Origin: JADLHS01 sp036274115 | Lineage (GTDB): Bacteria > Verrucomicrobiota > Verrucomicrobiia > Limisphaerales > JADLHS01 | Length of the DNA stretch: 14,672 nt | Direction of reading: 5' to 3' | Assembly (NCBI GenBank): GCA_036274115.1 | Contig: DASUGI010000302.1 | Coordinates: 1-14,672, forward strand | Shown here: piece by piece, positions 1-6,767 of the stretch | How the letters are laid out: every line of letters starts with the position of its first letter | How positions within the stretch are numbered: position 1 is the first letter of the stretch | The notes under the pieces: model-generated | The model's database searches: none | Told to the model about the DNA's origin: nothing | The model's input: the letters and a program-made list of their open reading frames with translations, nothing else | Program-made: the position numbers and the translations under genes

Positions 1-120
1 AAGGAGTCGGGGAATCGGCGAGTGGGCGAATCGGCGAATTGGCGACCTCTCCGTTTCTCCGTTTCTCCGTTTCTCCGTCTCGCTGTTTCGTGTCACTTGT
101 CACCGGTCCCTGGTCACTTC
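1..120. repeat. Palindromic simple-sequence element in GH2 (copy 1)
   Basis: On the plus strand the left arm is built of GGCGAATC/GGCGAGTG-like 8-nt units (about 3-45). The right arm is four near-perfect CTCCGTTT units (about 48-80), followed by TGTCACTTGTCACCGG and TGGTCAC (90-117). The arms are imperfectly complementary. Read in the GH2 frame it encodes low-complexity peptide such as 'DGETEKRRNGE' and 'NSPIRPLADSP', in place of the next beta-sandwich sequence expected after the 'WRYTTENPGSD' stretch. It continues to the window edge, so its full extent is unknown. Confidence 0.8.
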
Positions 121-2266
121 CGGGATTCTCCGTGGTGTATCTCCACTTGGTGCGGCCCAGCATCGCGTCGGCCAGGATCACTTTCATCGGCGATCCGGGG
201 AATTCGCCGCGATTGGCAGCCAGCAGCACCGCGGGATCAATTTTGGCCACCGCACGATCGTAGGTGAGCAGGCCGTTACACTCGGTCTCGACGTCGGTGG
301 TTTGGGTATAGACCGCGGCATTCAAGGCACGAAAATGGTGCAGCGCCCAGACTTGCTTGAACGCGCGGGTGTATCGGGCCGCGAGTTCCTGCGAGTTCTG
401 CAACATCAAATAACCCCAACAGCGTGACGACCACGAATGTCCATCCACGGGCAGGCCTAATCCGCCGAATTCACCCAGGACCGCCGCGCGACGCGGCTCG
501 GCTGCCGGACAGTCCGGCCCGGGATAGCTGTGCATGTCGATCAAGTCGCCCACGCGCATGTCGGTCCAGCCGCTGGCATTGTTGACCAGACGCGAAGGGT
601 CGAGTGCCTTGAGCCGTTGGGCAAGTCGTTCGGTGTCGTATTGTCCCCAGCCTTCGTTGAACAGCACCCAGACGATGATTGAGGGGTGGTTTTCCAGCCG
701 GTGGACCATGTGCATCAACTCGGCTTCGAAGTCCCGGCGGCTCGTCACGGTGGCGTTGTTGCCACTGGGCATGTCCTGCCAGACGAGCAAGCCGAGTTTG
801 TCGCACCAGTAATACCAGCGCTCCGGTTCTACCTTCACATGTTTGCGCGTGAGGTTGAATCCGGATTTTTTTAGAAATTCGATGTCGGAACGCAACGCGG
901 CATCGGTGGGAGCGGTGTAAATTCCGTCCGGCCAGAAGCCCTGGTCCAGCGTGCCAATTTGGAAAATAAACTTCCCGTTCAACGCAACTCGCATGGCACC
1001 TTGAGAATCCTTTTGCAGGGCAACTTTTCTCATGCCGAAGCAACTGGTGACGGTGTCGAGTACTGGAGAATCGGCGAGTGGGCGAATCGGTGAATCGGCG
1101 AGTTCTCCGTCTCTCCGTCTCTCCGTCTCCCCGTTTCCCCGTCTCGCCGTTTCCCCGTCTCGCCGTTTCGTGTCACTTGCCTCCTCGTGAAGCGTCACCC
1201 GCAGGTCGTAGAGGAAGGGATCGTCGGGAGTCCACAGGTGGGCGTTGGTGAGGGTGAGGGAGAGTTCGGTGTTGGGCGGGCCGATGACGCGGGCGACTTC
1301 CTGCCCGCCGGCGATCGCTACGGCTTCGATCCGCAGGTTTTCCGCGAAGCTGTTTACGGAGGCTTGAATGCGGAGCGCCTCGCCGTCCACATCAGGGACC
1401 AACTTCAACCGGTCTACGCTCACCTTCGGCACAGGCTCCAGCCATACGGTTTGCCAGATGCCGGAGGTGGGCGTGTAAAAGATTCCTTCCGGTTTGCGCG
1501 ACTGCTTGCCACGCGGTTGATCGCCCTCGGTGGGATCGGTCACAGCAACTACGATTTCTTCTTCGCCGTTCCAACGTAGTTGATCCGTGATGTCGAAACC
1601 GAATCCATCGTAGCCACCGCGGTGTTGGCCAACTTCTTTGCCGTTCACCGAAACGCGTGCCTGCCAGTCCACGGCTTCGAAGTGCAAGCGCACGCGCTGG
1701 CCGCGCCACTCCGGCGGTACGGTCACTTTGCGTTGATACCACAGCACGCTCTTTTCATCCAGACGCCTCATCACGCCCGAGAGGGCCGACTCGATTGGAA
1801 ACGGGACGAGGATCTGGCCGTCCATGGGAGGAAACGGCGAGTCGGCGAATCGGCGAGTCGGCGACTGCGCGGTTGTCCGCCAGGCGTCTCCCCGATTCGC
1901 CGTTCCGCCGGCTTGAACACTCCGAGTCGGTGAATTCACTGACTCAGACTTCATTAACTCACTAATTGGCGTGATGGCGTAATTCCAAAGGCCGTTCAGG
2001 TTCAGCCACTCGTTGCGGACCATTTGCGGTCGCGGATACTCGGGCAACGCATTCGTGGGATTTACCTCGGCTGCCCAGCGGGTCATCAGTGGCCCTTTCG
2101 CCGGCTGCCAGGATTCACTTTTAACAGTTGACACAAGGCCGACCACCAGCATCGCAAACACACAGTTCCACTGGAGAACGTGAAATGCGGGATGAGGAAC
2201 GCGGAACTGCAAAGGGCGCTTCACCCGGTGAGAGACCCACCGCCCGCTGCTTGGGCTGGCATTCAT
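1..2266 (-). CDS. Secreted glycoside hydrolase family 2 (beta-galactosidase-like), 3' end beyond window
   Basis: One uninterrupted frame of about 755 codons runs off the left edge. It reads as a GH2 retaining glycosidase: a sugar-binding beta-sandwich (about 60-250, with 'GLWNYAI', 'GQILVPFPIESALSG', 'VNGKEVGQHRGGYDGF'), an immunoglobulin-like domain (about 255-410), then a TIM barrel. Barrel motifs are 'SGFNLTRKHVKVEPERWYYWCD', 'NHPSIIVWVLFNEGWGQYD' with likely acid/base E538, and 'VLGEFGG' with likely nucleophile E599. The hydrophobic stretch near residues 35-48 suggests export. I chose the ATG at 2266 because GGTGAGAGA lies just upstream; an in-frame ATG at 2332 and an internal one at residue 39 are alternatives. 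Three repeat elements are embedded in frame, near residues 102-147, 362-402 and 716 to the edge, where relatives have short loops. The gene lies 91 nt downstream of the response regulator. Substrate is not determinable; a galactoside or arabinoside is plausible beside the GH43 gene. The inserts leave the two catalytic glutamates intact. Confidence 0.88.
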   Translation of the reverse strand, partial: MNASPSSGRWVSHRVKRPLQFRVPHPAFHVLQWNCVFAMLVVGLVSTVKSESWQPAKGPLMTRWAAEVNPTNALPEYPRPQMVRNEWLNLNGLWNYAITPISELMKSESVNSPTRSVQAGGTANRGDAWRTTAQSPTRRFADSPFPPMDGQILVPFPIESALSGVMRRLDEKSVLWYQRKVTVPPEWRGQRVRLHFEAVDWQARVSVNGKEVGQHRGGYDGFGFDITDQLRWNGEEEIVVAVTDPTEGDQPRGKQSRKPEGIFYTPTSGIWQTVWLEPVPKVSVDRLKLVPDVDGEALRIQASVNSFAENLRIEAVAIAGGQEVARVIGPPNTELSLTLTNAHLWTPDDPFLYDLRVTLHEEASDTKRRDGETARRGNGETERRRDGELADSPIRPLADSPVLDTVTSCFGMRKVALQKDSQGAMRVALNGKFIFQIGTLDQGFWPDGIYTAPTDAALRSDIEFLKKSGFNLTRKHVKVEPERWYYWCDKLGLLVWQDMPSGNNATVTSRRDFEAELMHMVHRLENHPSIIVWVLFNEGWGQYDTERLAQRLKALDPSRLVNNASGWTDMRVGDLIDMHSYPGPDCPAAEPRRAAVLGEFGGLGLPVDGHSWSSRCWGYLMLQNSQELAARYTRAFKQVWALHHFRALNAAVYTQTTDVETECNGLLTYDRAVAKIDPAVLLAANRGEFPGSPMKVILADAMLGRTKWRYTTENPGSDQGPVTSDTKQRDGETEKRRNGEVANSPIRPLADSPTP
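1062..1183. repeat. Palindromic simple-sequence element in GH2 (copy 2)
   Basis: Left arm about 1066-1104 (GGAGAATCGGCGAGTGGGCG and similar), right arm about 1105-1170 (CTCCGTCT and CGCCGTTT units), followed by TGTCACTT. It is in frame in the GH2 gene and encodes about 41 residues (about 362-402). The flanks join as a normal GH2 sequence: '..YDLRVTLHEE' before it and 'DTVTSCFGMRKV' after it. Confidence 0.85.
1826..1963. repeat. Composite repeat insertion in GH2 (copy 3)
   Basis: Two repeat types lie side by side. Positions 1829-1916 carry the GGCGAGTC/GGCGAATC arm (1834-1866) and a complementary CGATTCGCCGTTCCGCC arm (about 1891-1913). Positions 1920-1963 carry a different vocabulary built on GAGTCAGTGAATTCAC and TTAGTGAGTTAATGAAG (minus-strand reading). 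Together they add about 46 residues (102-147) between 'WNYAITP' and 'MDGQILVPFP', motifs that are normally about ten residues apart in this GH2 type. Confidence 0.82.
2172..2212. repeat. Possible degenerate simple repeat in GH2 leader
   Basis: The minus strand reads as loosely repeated TTCCGCGTTCC, CATCCCGCATTTC blocks, encoding 'QFRVPHPAFHV' ahead of the hydrophobic export segment. It resembles the other low-complexity blocks here but has only two or three units, so it may be chance. Confidence 0.3.
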
Positions 2267-2286
2267 AGATTCTCTCACCGGGTGAA
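2220..2286. promoter_or_regulatory. Perfect 16-bp inverted repeat enclosing the GH2 start codon
   Basis: TTCACCCGGTGAGAGA at 2220-2235 is the exact reverse complement of TCTCTCACCGGGTGAA at 2271-2286, with a 35-nt spacer. In the GH2 mRNA the upstream arm supplies GGTGAGAGA, a Shine-Dalgarno-like sequence about 5 nt before the ATG at 2266, and the ATG lies in the loop. A folded stem would hide the ribosome-binding site. Whether this is a regulatory hairpin or the ends of a small dispersed element cannot be told from one copy. Confidence 0.6.
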
Positions 2287-2357
2287 TCACAGTCTCAATT
2301 CTGTCACCTGAAACATCGACGTCATGTGGCATGAAATGGCCACTGCCGGTCCTGATG

Positions 2358-2990
2358 TCATTTTCGCAGAAACTTGGCCACCGCTTCCGTGCGTGAGCGG
2401 ACGTGAAGCTTTTCATAAATCCGGCGGATGTAATTGCGCACCGTGTGAATGCTCACTTCGAGTTGATCGGCAATCTGCTTGTAGGCCAGCCCCTCCGCGA
2501 GTCCATTCAGCACCTCACGCTCGCGCTGTGAAAGCTCGGTCGTTTCATCCGCCGGCTCGGCCGAGGTCCGAAATGACTGCACTACCTTGCGCGCAATCGA
2601 CGCCGACATCGGTGAGCCGCCGTCGCGCACCTCGCGGATCGCCTCCAGCAACTTTGGGGGCGACAGCCGCTTCAACAAATACCCGCTCGCCCCCGCCGCC
2701 AGCGCGCGAAAAATTTTATCCGTATCCTCGAACACCGTCAGCATCAACACCTGCGCCTCCGGCATCAGCGTCTTCAATTGCCGCACGCACTCGATCCCGT
2801 CCATCCCGCCCAGATTGATATCCATCAACACCACGTCCGGCTTGTCCTGGGGCAGATGCTGCAACGCCTCCTCAGCACTCGCGTAAACACTCTTGCACTT
2901 GAACCCACCGGCGGCCTGCAAATAACCGCTGATGTGCTCGCGCAAATCCGCTTCGTCGTCCACCAGGGAAACCGTAATTGTCTTGCTCAT
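2358..2990 (-). CDS. NarL/FixJ-family response regulator
   Basis: This 210-residue protein has the two-domain layout normal for the family. The receiver domain (about 5-122) has the acidic pair D11/D12, phospho-acceptor D57 in 'VVLMDINLGGMDG', T85 in 'LMLTVFED' and K107 in 'GYLLKRL', so phosphorylation should be functional. The C-terminal LuxR-type helix-turn-helix (about 150-210) shows 'LSQREREVLNGLAEGLAYKQIA' and 'SIHTVRNYIRRIYEKLHVRSRTEAV'. Its ATG overlaps the TGA of the upstream kinase gene (ATGA), so the pair is translationally coupled and this is the likely partner of that kinase. By position it probably controls transcription of the neighbouring GH43 and GH2 genes, though no operator is recognisable. 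Unlike the kinase, it carries no repeat insertion. Confidence 0.95.
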   Translation of the reverse strand: MSKTITVSLVDDEADLREHISGYLQAAGGFKCKSVYASAEEALQHLPQDKPDVVLMDINLGGMDGIECVRQLKTLMPEAQVLMLTVFEDTDKIFRALAAGASGYLLKRLSPPKLLEAIREVRDGGSPMSASIARKVVQSFRTSAEPADETTELSQREREVLNGLAEGLAYKQIADQLEVSIHTVRNYIRRIYEKLHVRSRTEAVAKFLRK

Positions 2991-5900
2991 AACTTGTTTT
3001 TCGCTGAATTGCCCAGGGGAATTCGCAATATCACCGTAGTCCGGAAAGGTGACCGGTGACGGGGGGCCGGTGACACGTCCTGCGTTTCCCTTGCCCCGTG
3101 AGATTTACCCCCGTCGCCTTCCTTGGTGCTGCGCACCACACATTCCCCGCCCACCACCGACAAACGCTGCCGCATATTCAACAACCCATTCCCGCCGCGC
3201 CGCGCCGCACTCGGCGGTCGCTCCGCCAACGCCGCCGCCACATCAAACCCCCGCCCGTTATCCGACACCTTGATTTGAAAACCGGTCTGCCCGAAGGGTG
3301 ACAGGTGGCGAGTGCCACGTGGCATGAAACCGCCCTTCCGGTCACTTGTCACGTGTCCCTCGTCACCTTGATTTGCGTCACCCTCAACCTCTCCCGTCAA
3401 CGCCATCTCAACACTCACCTTCGTCGCCCCCGAGTGCTTGAGCGCATTATTCAGCACCTCTTCAAAAGCGAGAAACAAATTATGCCGCAACTCCGCCGAC
3501 AACGGCACATGCGGCAAGTCCCGCGGCAATCGCATCTCGCACTGCACCTCCGTATTCTGAAAATACTCCGCCGCGTAATGACTCAGATACGCCGCCAGAT
3601 GCTCCAGCGAATCGTTCCGCGGATTCACCGCCCAGACAATCTCATCCAAGGTTTGCAACAACTCCCGCGATGTAGTCGCAATGGACTCAATCTGCGCTGC
3701 CACTGCCGGGGGTGAGCCGGCGAGCCGGCGCGTCGGCGCGTCGGCGGCCGTCGCCGTTTCGCCGTTTCCCTCATTCGCCGGCTCCTCCTTCCCCAACTCC
3801 ATTTTCGCCCGCTCGCTCAGGAACGAAATCTTCGTCAACTTCGACCCGATATCATCATGCATGTCCTGCGCGATCCGCATCCGCTCGCGCTCCACCACCC
3901 GTTGCTGCTCCAACCGCGCCAGATGCGTTCGCAACCTCCGCGTGGATACCAATCGCGCCAGCCCCGCCACCATTCCCGCCGCCGTCAAAACATAAAACCC
4001 CAACGCCACCGGCGCGCGCCACAACGGCGTCGGCACGGTAAACGCAAACACCTCCTCCGCCTCATTCCATACCGGTGACACCAGACGGCTGTCCGGTGAC
4101 TGGAGATCGCTTTGCGGGTCACTGGTCCCTTCGCTGACCGCCACGCGGAACCGATAGTTGCCATAACCCAACCGGCCATACCGCGCGCGCCGTTCGGTGC
4201 CCGCCTCCACCCAATCCTGATCCTGCCCTTCCAGTTTATAGCGAAAGTTCAACCGCTCCGGCGCGACAAAACTTGGCGCCGTGAATTCGAACTCCACCGA
4301 TTGCACATCCGTGGGAAAGCGAATTGCCGGCGCATTGACATCGGTGGAAACGGCGGCCAGCCGCCCGGCGCGGCCCCGGGCGCCCGGGGACAAAATGGCG
4401 AGCCGTGAAAGTGACGGATGTTGGGTGTCGGGTGTCGTGACGTTGCGCATCGCGTCAATTGTCACGCGTCGGAGCGCGTCGGCCTCCCACGGCCGGCCAT
4501 TGACATGAATGTTCTCAAGGTAAACCGGCGGCGAAATCAGGCGCGACAAGTCCGGTCCACTGCGATCCACCCTCACGAGGCCATCGGAGGTGGCAAACCA
4601 AAGGCGTCCGTCATGAGCCTGGAGCGCGCGCACGCCGCCGAACTCAGGACTGGGAAACTGAAACTCGGCCGACGGCGGAACGAACATCATTTTGCAACGG
4701 AGCGGCTCGCCTTTAACGAGAGCGCTTTGAACCGAGTCGCGCGGCGAGCGAAACACGCCCCGCCCGCACGCCACCCAGAGATCACCATCGGCATCAACCA
4801 GCACGCCATAAATGGAATCATCGGGCAAACCGTTTTGCACGGACCATGAGGGACACCGCTGCGCCGCCTCACCCGGAGCACCCACCACGGCGCCGCGGAG
4901 CCCCGTCCAGCACGCCAATCCCGCCGCCGCAGTGCCAATCCAGACATGGCCGCCTGGATCCTCATACAACGCGGTAACGGATTGACCCGAAGTCGCCGTG
5001 ATCCGATGCACCAAAACAAAACGAGCAGTCTCCTCATCGGTTTGGAAAGGGTGACTTTGCCGCCAGACCTGGCCATCTTCAGTGCCCAGCCAGATCGTTC
5101 CGTCGCGGGAGGCCAATAACGCCGTCACCGGTGTTCCCGGCAGACCGTGCTCCTTTCCGTACGAGATGATCTCCCGTTGCTCGCCCGGTGGGATCACAGT
5201 TCCAGCAGAATCACCCCCAGCGGCTCTGGTGGCTATCCCACTGGGCTTGATGCGATGCAACTTGCCCGCGCCTGTGCCCGCCCAAACGGCGCCATCCGTT
5301 GTGGTGCAGAGTGCCGGGATCGAATTGTGGGAAAGGCCGTTGATCGTGGTGAAATGAACTTTGCGTCCTCCCCGAACCCCGAACAGCCCGTTCCCCCGTG
5401 TGGCGATCCAAAGGGTTTCGTCGGTGGCGACCACCACCGCCGCAATCAGATTCTGCGCGTCATCGGTACTGGTGGGGGCAAATCGTTCGAAGCGCCCGGC
5501 ATCTCCGGCATACAGACCGCCCGCTTCAAACCCGGCAAAAATCCGTCCACTCGCATCGCTTGCCAGACACGTCGCAGCGCCCGGGGGCAACCCTTGTTCG
5601 GCCCGCAAAACCTGCACCGGTTGCGGCAACAGTTCGATCAAGCCGCCACCGGAAGTACCGAGCCAGAGATTTCCCTCCCGATCTTCGCAGATGGCCCGCA
5701 CTTCATTGGCGCGGTCCAGTTCATTCACCGTCACCGTTTGAAAATTATTGTCGTCGAAACAAACCAGCTCCCGCCCGCCGGTGCCGATCCACAGCCGCCC
5801 ATCGCGGCCCTCGCACAAACTCCAGATGCGCGTCGCGTCCACGCCGCGAAGATGGTTGTGGCGCAACTTTACGGAAAGATTGATGAGGTAGGTGTCGCCA

Positions 5901-6619
5901 TAAGCCCACAGGTTACCCCGCCGGTCCTCGTAGGCCCCGAGGTATTCCGGGCGCCGCCCCTGACTATCGGTTTCAAATTGGAACGGCGTGATCCGACCTG
6001 TCGCGTCGGGGCCTTGCGCCGGCGGATTGTCTTTGAACTGATACATCCCGCTCCGCGTCGTGATCCACACGACGCCGGAACGAGCCACATGCACACCGAT
6101 CACTGACGTATCCTCCAAGCCATCCCGCGCGGTGAACGAACTGAAACTCCTGCCGTCCCAACGACTCAACCCGGCGCGAGTCCCAATCCAAACCCGCCCC
6201 TGAGCGTCGGCCGACAGACTGGTGACATTGTCATCCACCAGACCTGAGTCCTTCCCGTAAGCGACGACTCCGGCCTCATCCAGGCAGAACAAGCCGTCCT
6301 GTTGTGTGCCGATCCAGAGCTTGCCGGCGGCGTCTTCACAAAGCGAGGCAATGCGAGCGGGCGCATTCGTATCGGCCAACGGCAACGGAAACTCCGTAAA
6401 CTTGACCCCGTCGAAACGGACCAGTTTGGTGGTCGTGCCCACCCACAGGAAGCCGTCGCGCGTTTGCAGAATCGCCGTGACCGAATCGTCGGGCAGGCCC
6501 TGCGCGCGACTCCACGTCCGCACCGCGAAGTCGCGAACCGGCAGGCCGGATTCCGCGCCCACCGCGCGCCACGCCGCCACTACCCAGAACAGGACGATGA
6601 CCGCTTTGCTTTTCAACAA
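2987..6619 (-). CDS. Two-component sensor kinase with 14 Reg_prop repeats, Y_Y_Y domain and HisKA_3/HATPase
   Basis: 1210 residues. A signal peptide (1-22, 'AVIVLFWVVAAWRAVGA') precedes about 14 propeller repeats of the 'DGFLWVGT...GLVRFDG' type (about 45-700), enough for two seven-bladed propellers. A Y_Y_Y domain follows (about 765-855), then one transmembrane helix (about 869-891) and a HisKA_3 dimerisation domain with phospho-acceptor H921 in 'QDMHDDIGSKL'. The ATPase domain has 'NNALKHSG' (N1057/N1058), 'DNGRGFD' (1120-1126) and 'GNGLLNM' (1143-1149). It has no fused receiver or AraC domain, so it is a classical kinase for the adjacent regulator. Propeller kinases of this type commonly sense oligosaccharides released by neighbouring hydrolases. 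The start is TTG at 6619, since no ATG or GTG in frame nearby gives a signal peptide. Low-complexity insertions sit near residues 735-757, 826-846, 944-971, 1076-1112 and 1165-1193, all at probable loops; the catalytic boxes are intact. Confidence 0.93.
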   Translation of the reverse strand: MLKSKAVIVLFWVVAAWRAVGAESGLPVRDFAVRTWSRAQGLPDDSVTAILQTRDGFLWVGTTTKLVRFDGVKFTEFPLPLADTNAPARIASLCEDAAGKLWIGTQQDGLFCLDEAGVVAYGKDSGLVDDNVTSLSADAQGRVWIGTRAGLSRWDGRSFSSFTARDGLEDTSVIGVHVARSGVVWITTRSGMYQFKDNPPAQGPDATGRITPFQFETDSQGRRPEYLGAYEDRRGNLWAYGDTYLINLSVKLRHNHLRGVDATRIWSLCEGRDGRLWIGTGGRELVCFDDNNFQTVTVNELDRANEVRAICEDREGNLWLGTSGGGLIELLPQPVQVLRAEQGLPPGAATCLASDASGRIFAGFEAGGLYAGDAGRFERFAPTSTDDAQNLIAAVVVATDETLWIATRGNGLFGVRGGRKVHFTTINGLSHNSIPALCTTTDGAVWAGTGAGKLHRIKPSGIATRAAGGDSAGTVIPPGEQREIISYGKEHGLPGTPVTALLASRDGTIWLGTEDGQVWRQSHPFQTDEETARFVLVHRITATSGQSVTALYEDPGGHVWIGTAAAGLACWTGLRGAVVGAPGEAAQRCPSWSVQNGLPDDSIYGVLVDADGDLWVACGRGVFRSPRDSVQSALVKGEPLRCKMMFVPPSAEFQFPSPEFGGVRALQAHDGRLWFATSDGLVRVDRSGPDLSRLISPPVYLENIHVNGRPWEADALRRVTIDAMRNVTTPDTQHPSLSRLAILSPGARGRAGRLAAVSTDVNAPAIRFPTDVQSVEFEFTAPSFVAPERLNFRYKLEGQDQDWVEAGTERRARYGRLGYGNYRFRVAVSEGTSDPQSDLQSPDSRLVSPVWNEAEEVFAFTVPTPLWRAPVALGFYVLTAAGMVAGLARLVSTRRLRTHLARLEQQRVVERERMRIAQDMHDDIGSKLTKISFLSERAKMELGKEEPANEGNGETATAADAPTRRLAGSPPAVAAQIESIATTSRELLQTLDEIVWAVNPRNDSLEHLAAYLSHYAAEYFQNTEVQCEMRLPRDLPHVPLSAELRHNLFLAFEEVLNNALKHSGATKVSVEMALTGEVEGDANQGDEGHVTSDRKGGFMPRGTRHLSPFGQTGFQIKVSDNGRGFDVAAALAERPPSAARRGGNGLLNMRQRLSVVGGECVVRSTKEGDGGKSHGARETQDVSPAPRHRSPFRTTVILRIPLGNSAKNKL
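3041..3127. repeat. GTGAC-type insertion near kinase C-terminus
   Basis: GTGACCGGTGACGGGG and GGCCGGTGACACG lie at 3049-3078 on the plus strand. The insertion encodes about residues 1165-1193. It separates 'GGECVVRST' from 'TTVILRIPL', which in HisKA_3 kinases are normally joined by a short 'PGEG'-like turn. On the coding strand the units read GTCACC, which contains no stop in any phase. Confidence 0.7.
3284..3394. repeat. GTGAC/GTCAC-type insertion between N box and G1 box of the kinase
   Basis: Contains GGGTGACAGGTGGCGA (3297-3312), the palindrome TGCCACGTGGCA (3313-3324), GGTCACTTGTCACGTGTCCC (3340-3359) and CGTCACC. It encodes about residues 1076-1112 between 'VSVEMALTG' and 'GFQIKVSDNGRGFD', strands that are normally almost contiguous. 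Confidence 0.75.
3707..3790. repeat. Palindromic GGCGA/CGCC element in the kinase dimerisation domain
   Basis: The left arm, GCCGGCGAGCCGGCGCGTCG (3717-3736) and its continuation, faces the right arm GCCGTCGCCGTTTCGCCGTT (about 3747-3766) and CATTCGCCGGC, a good imperfect hairpin. It encodes about residues 944-971 ('NEGNGETATAADAPTRRLAG'), between the first helix after H921 ('SERAKMELG') and 'VAAQIESIATTSRELLQTL', which is the inter-helix loop. Confidence 0.8.
4072..4139. repeat. GTGAC-type insertion in the Y_Y_Y domain of the kinase
   Basis: CCGGTGACACC, TCCGGTGACTGG and GGGTCACTGGTCCC occur in 68 nt. The encoded segment 'TSDPQSDLQSPDSRLVSPV' (about residues 827-846) interrupts 'YRFRVAVSEG' and 'VWNEAEE', which match the usual 'YRFRV.A.N.DGVWNE' motif of Y_Y_Y domains. 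Confidence 0.7.
4345..4443. repeat. GGGTGTC-type block plus GC-rich palindrome in the kinase
   Basis: TTGGGTGTCGGGTGTCGTGA at 4421-4440 is a short tandem run. CCCCGGGCGCCCGGGG at 4374-4389 is a perfect 16-nt palindrome. Both lie in the linker before the Y_Y_Y domain (about residues 726-760), between 'RRVTIDA' and 'VNAPAIRFPTD'. Confidence 0.6.
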
Positions 6620-6767
6620 GTAACATTCTAGGCGACTCGCGCCGTTGGTAAAGCTGAGAAGGTGAAACTGAGGGCGAAACGGCGAAACGGCGAGTCAGCG
6701 GTGGTTTCCGTTGCGCATAGTCGCCGTTTCCCCGTCTCGCCGTTTCGCCGTTGTCACCCGTCACCCG
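6620..6767. repeat. Intergenic palindromic element between GH43 and kinase genes
   Basis: The left arm is GGCGAAACGGCGAAACGGCG (6673-6692) and the right arm is GTCGCCGTTTCCCCGTCTCG CCGTTTCGCC (6720-6749), followed by GTCACCCGTCACCCGTCACC (6753-6772). The arms can pair over more than 20 nt, so a transcript from either side could fold strongly here and act as an attenuator or terminator. No other gene or clear promoter is visible in this 148-nt gap. The GTCACC run overlaps the GH43 stop codon. Confidence 0.85.

Noticed and set aside
471..1043. Minus-strand 190-codon frame within the GH2 region, suggesting GH2 is broken into pieces
   Set aside because: The GH2 frame itself is open from 2266 to position 1 and contains both catalytic glutamates. 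This frame is an arginine-rich shadow in another phase.
1..1183. Tandem short units resembling a CRISPR array
   Set aside because: Units are 7-8 nt and contiguous without unique spacers, arms are mirror images, and no cas gene is present.
5147..6106. Long plus-strand open frame (319 codons) opposite the kinase
   Set aside because: Antisense to the propeller repeats; composition is that of a GC-rich shadow.
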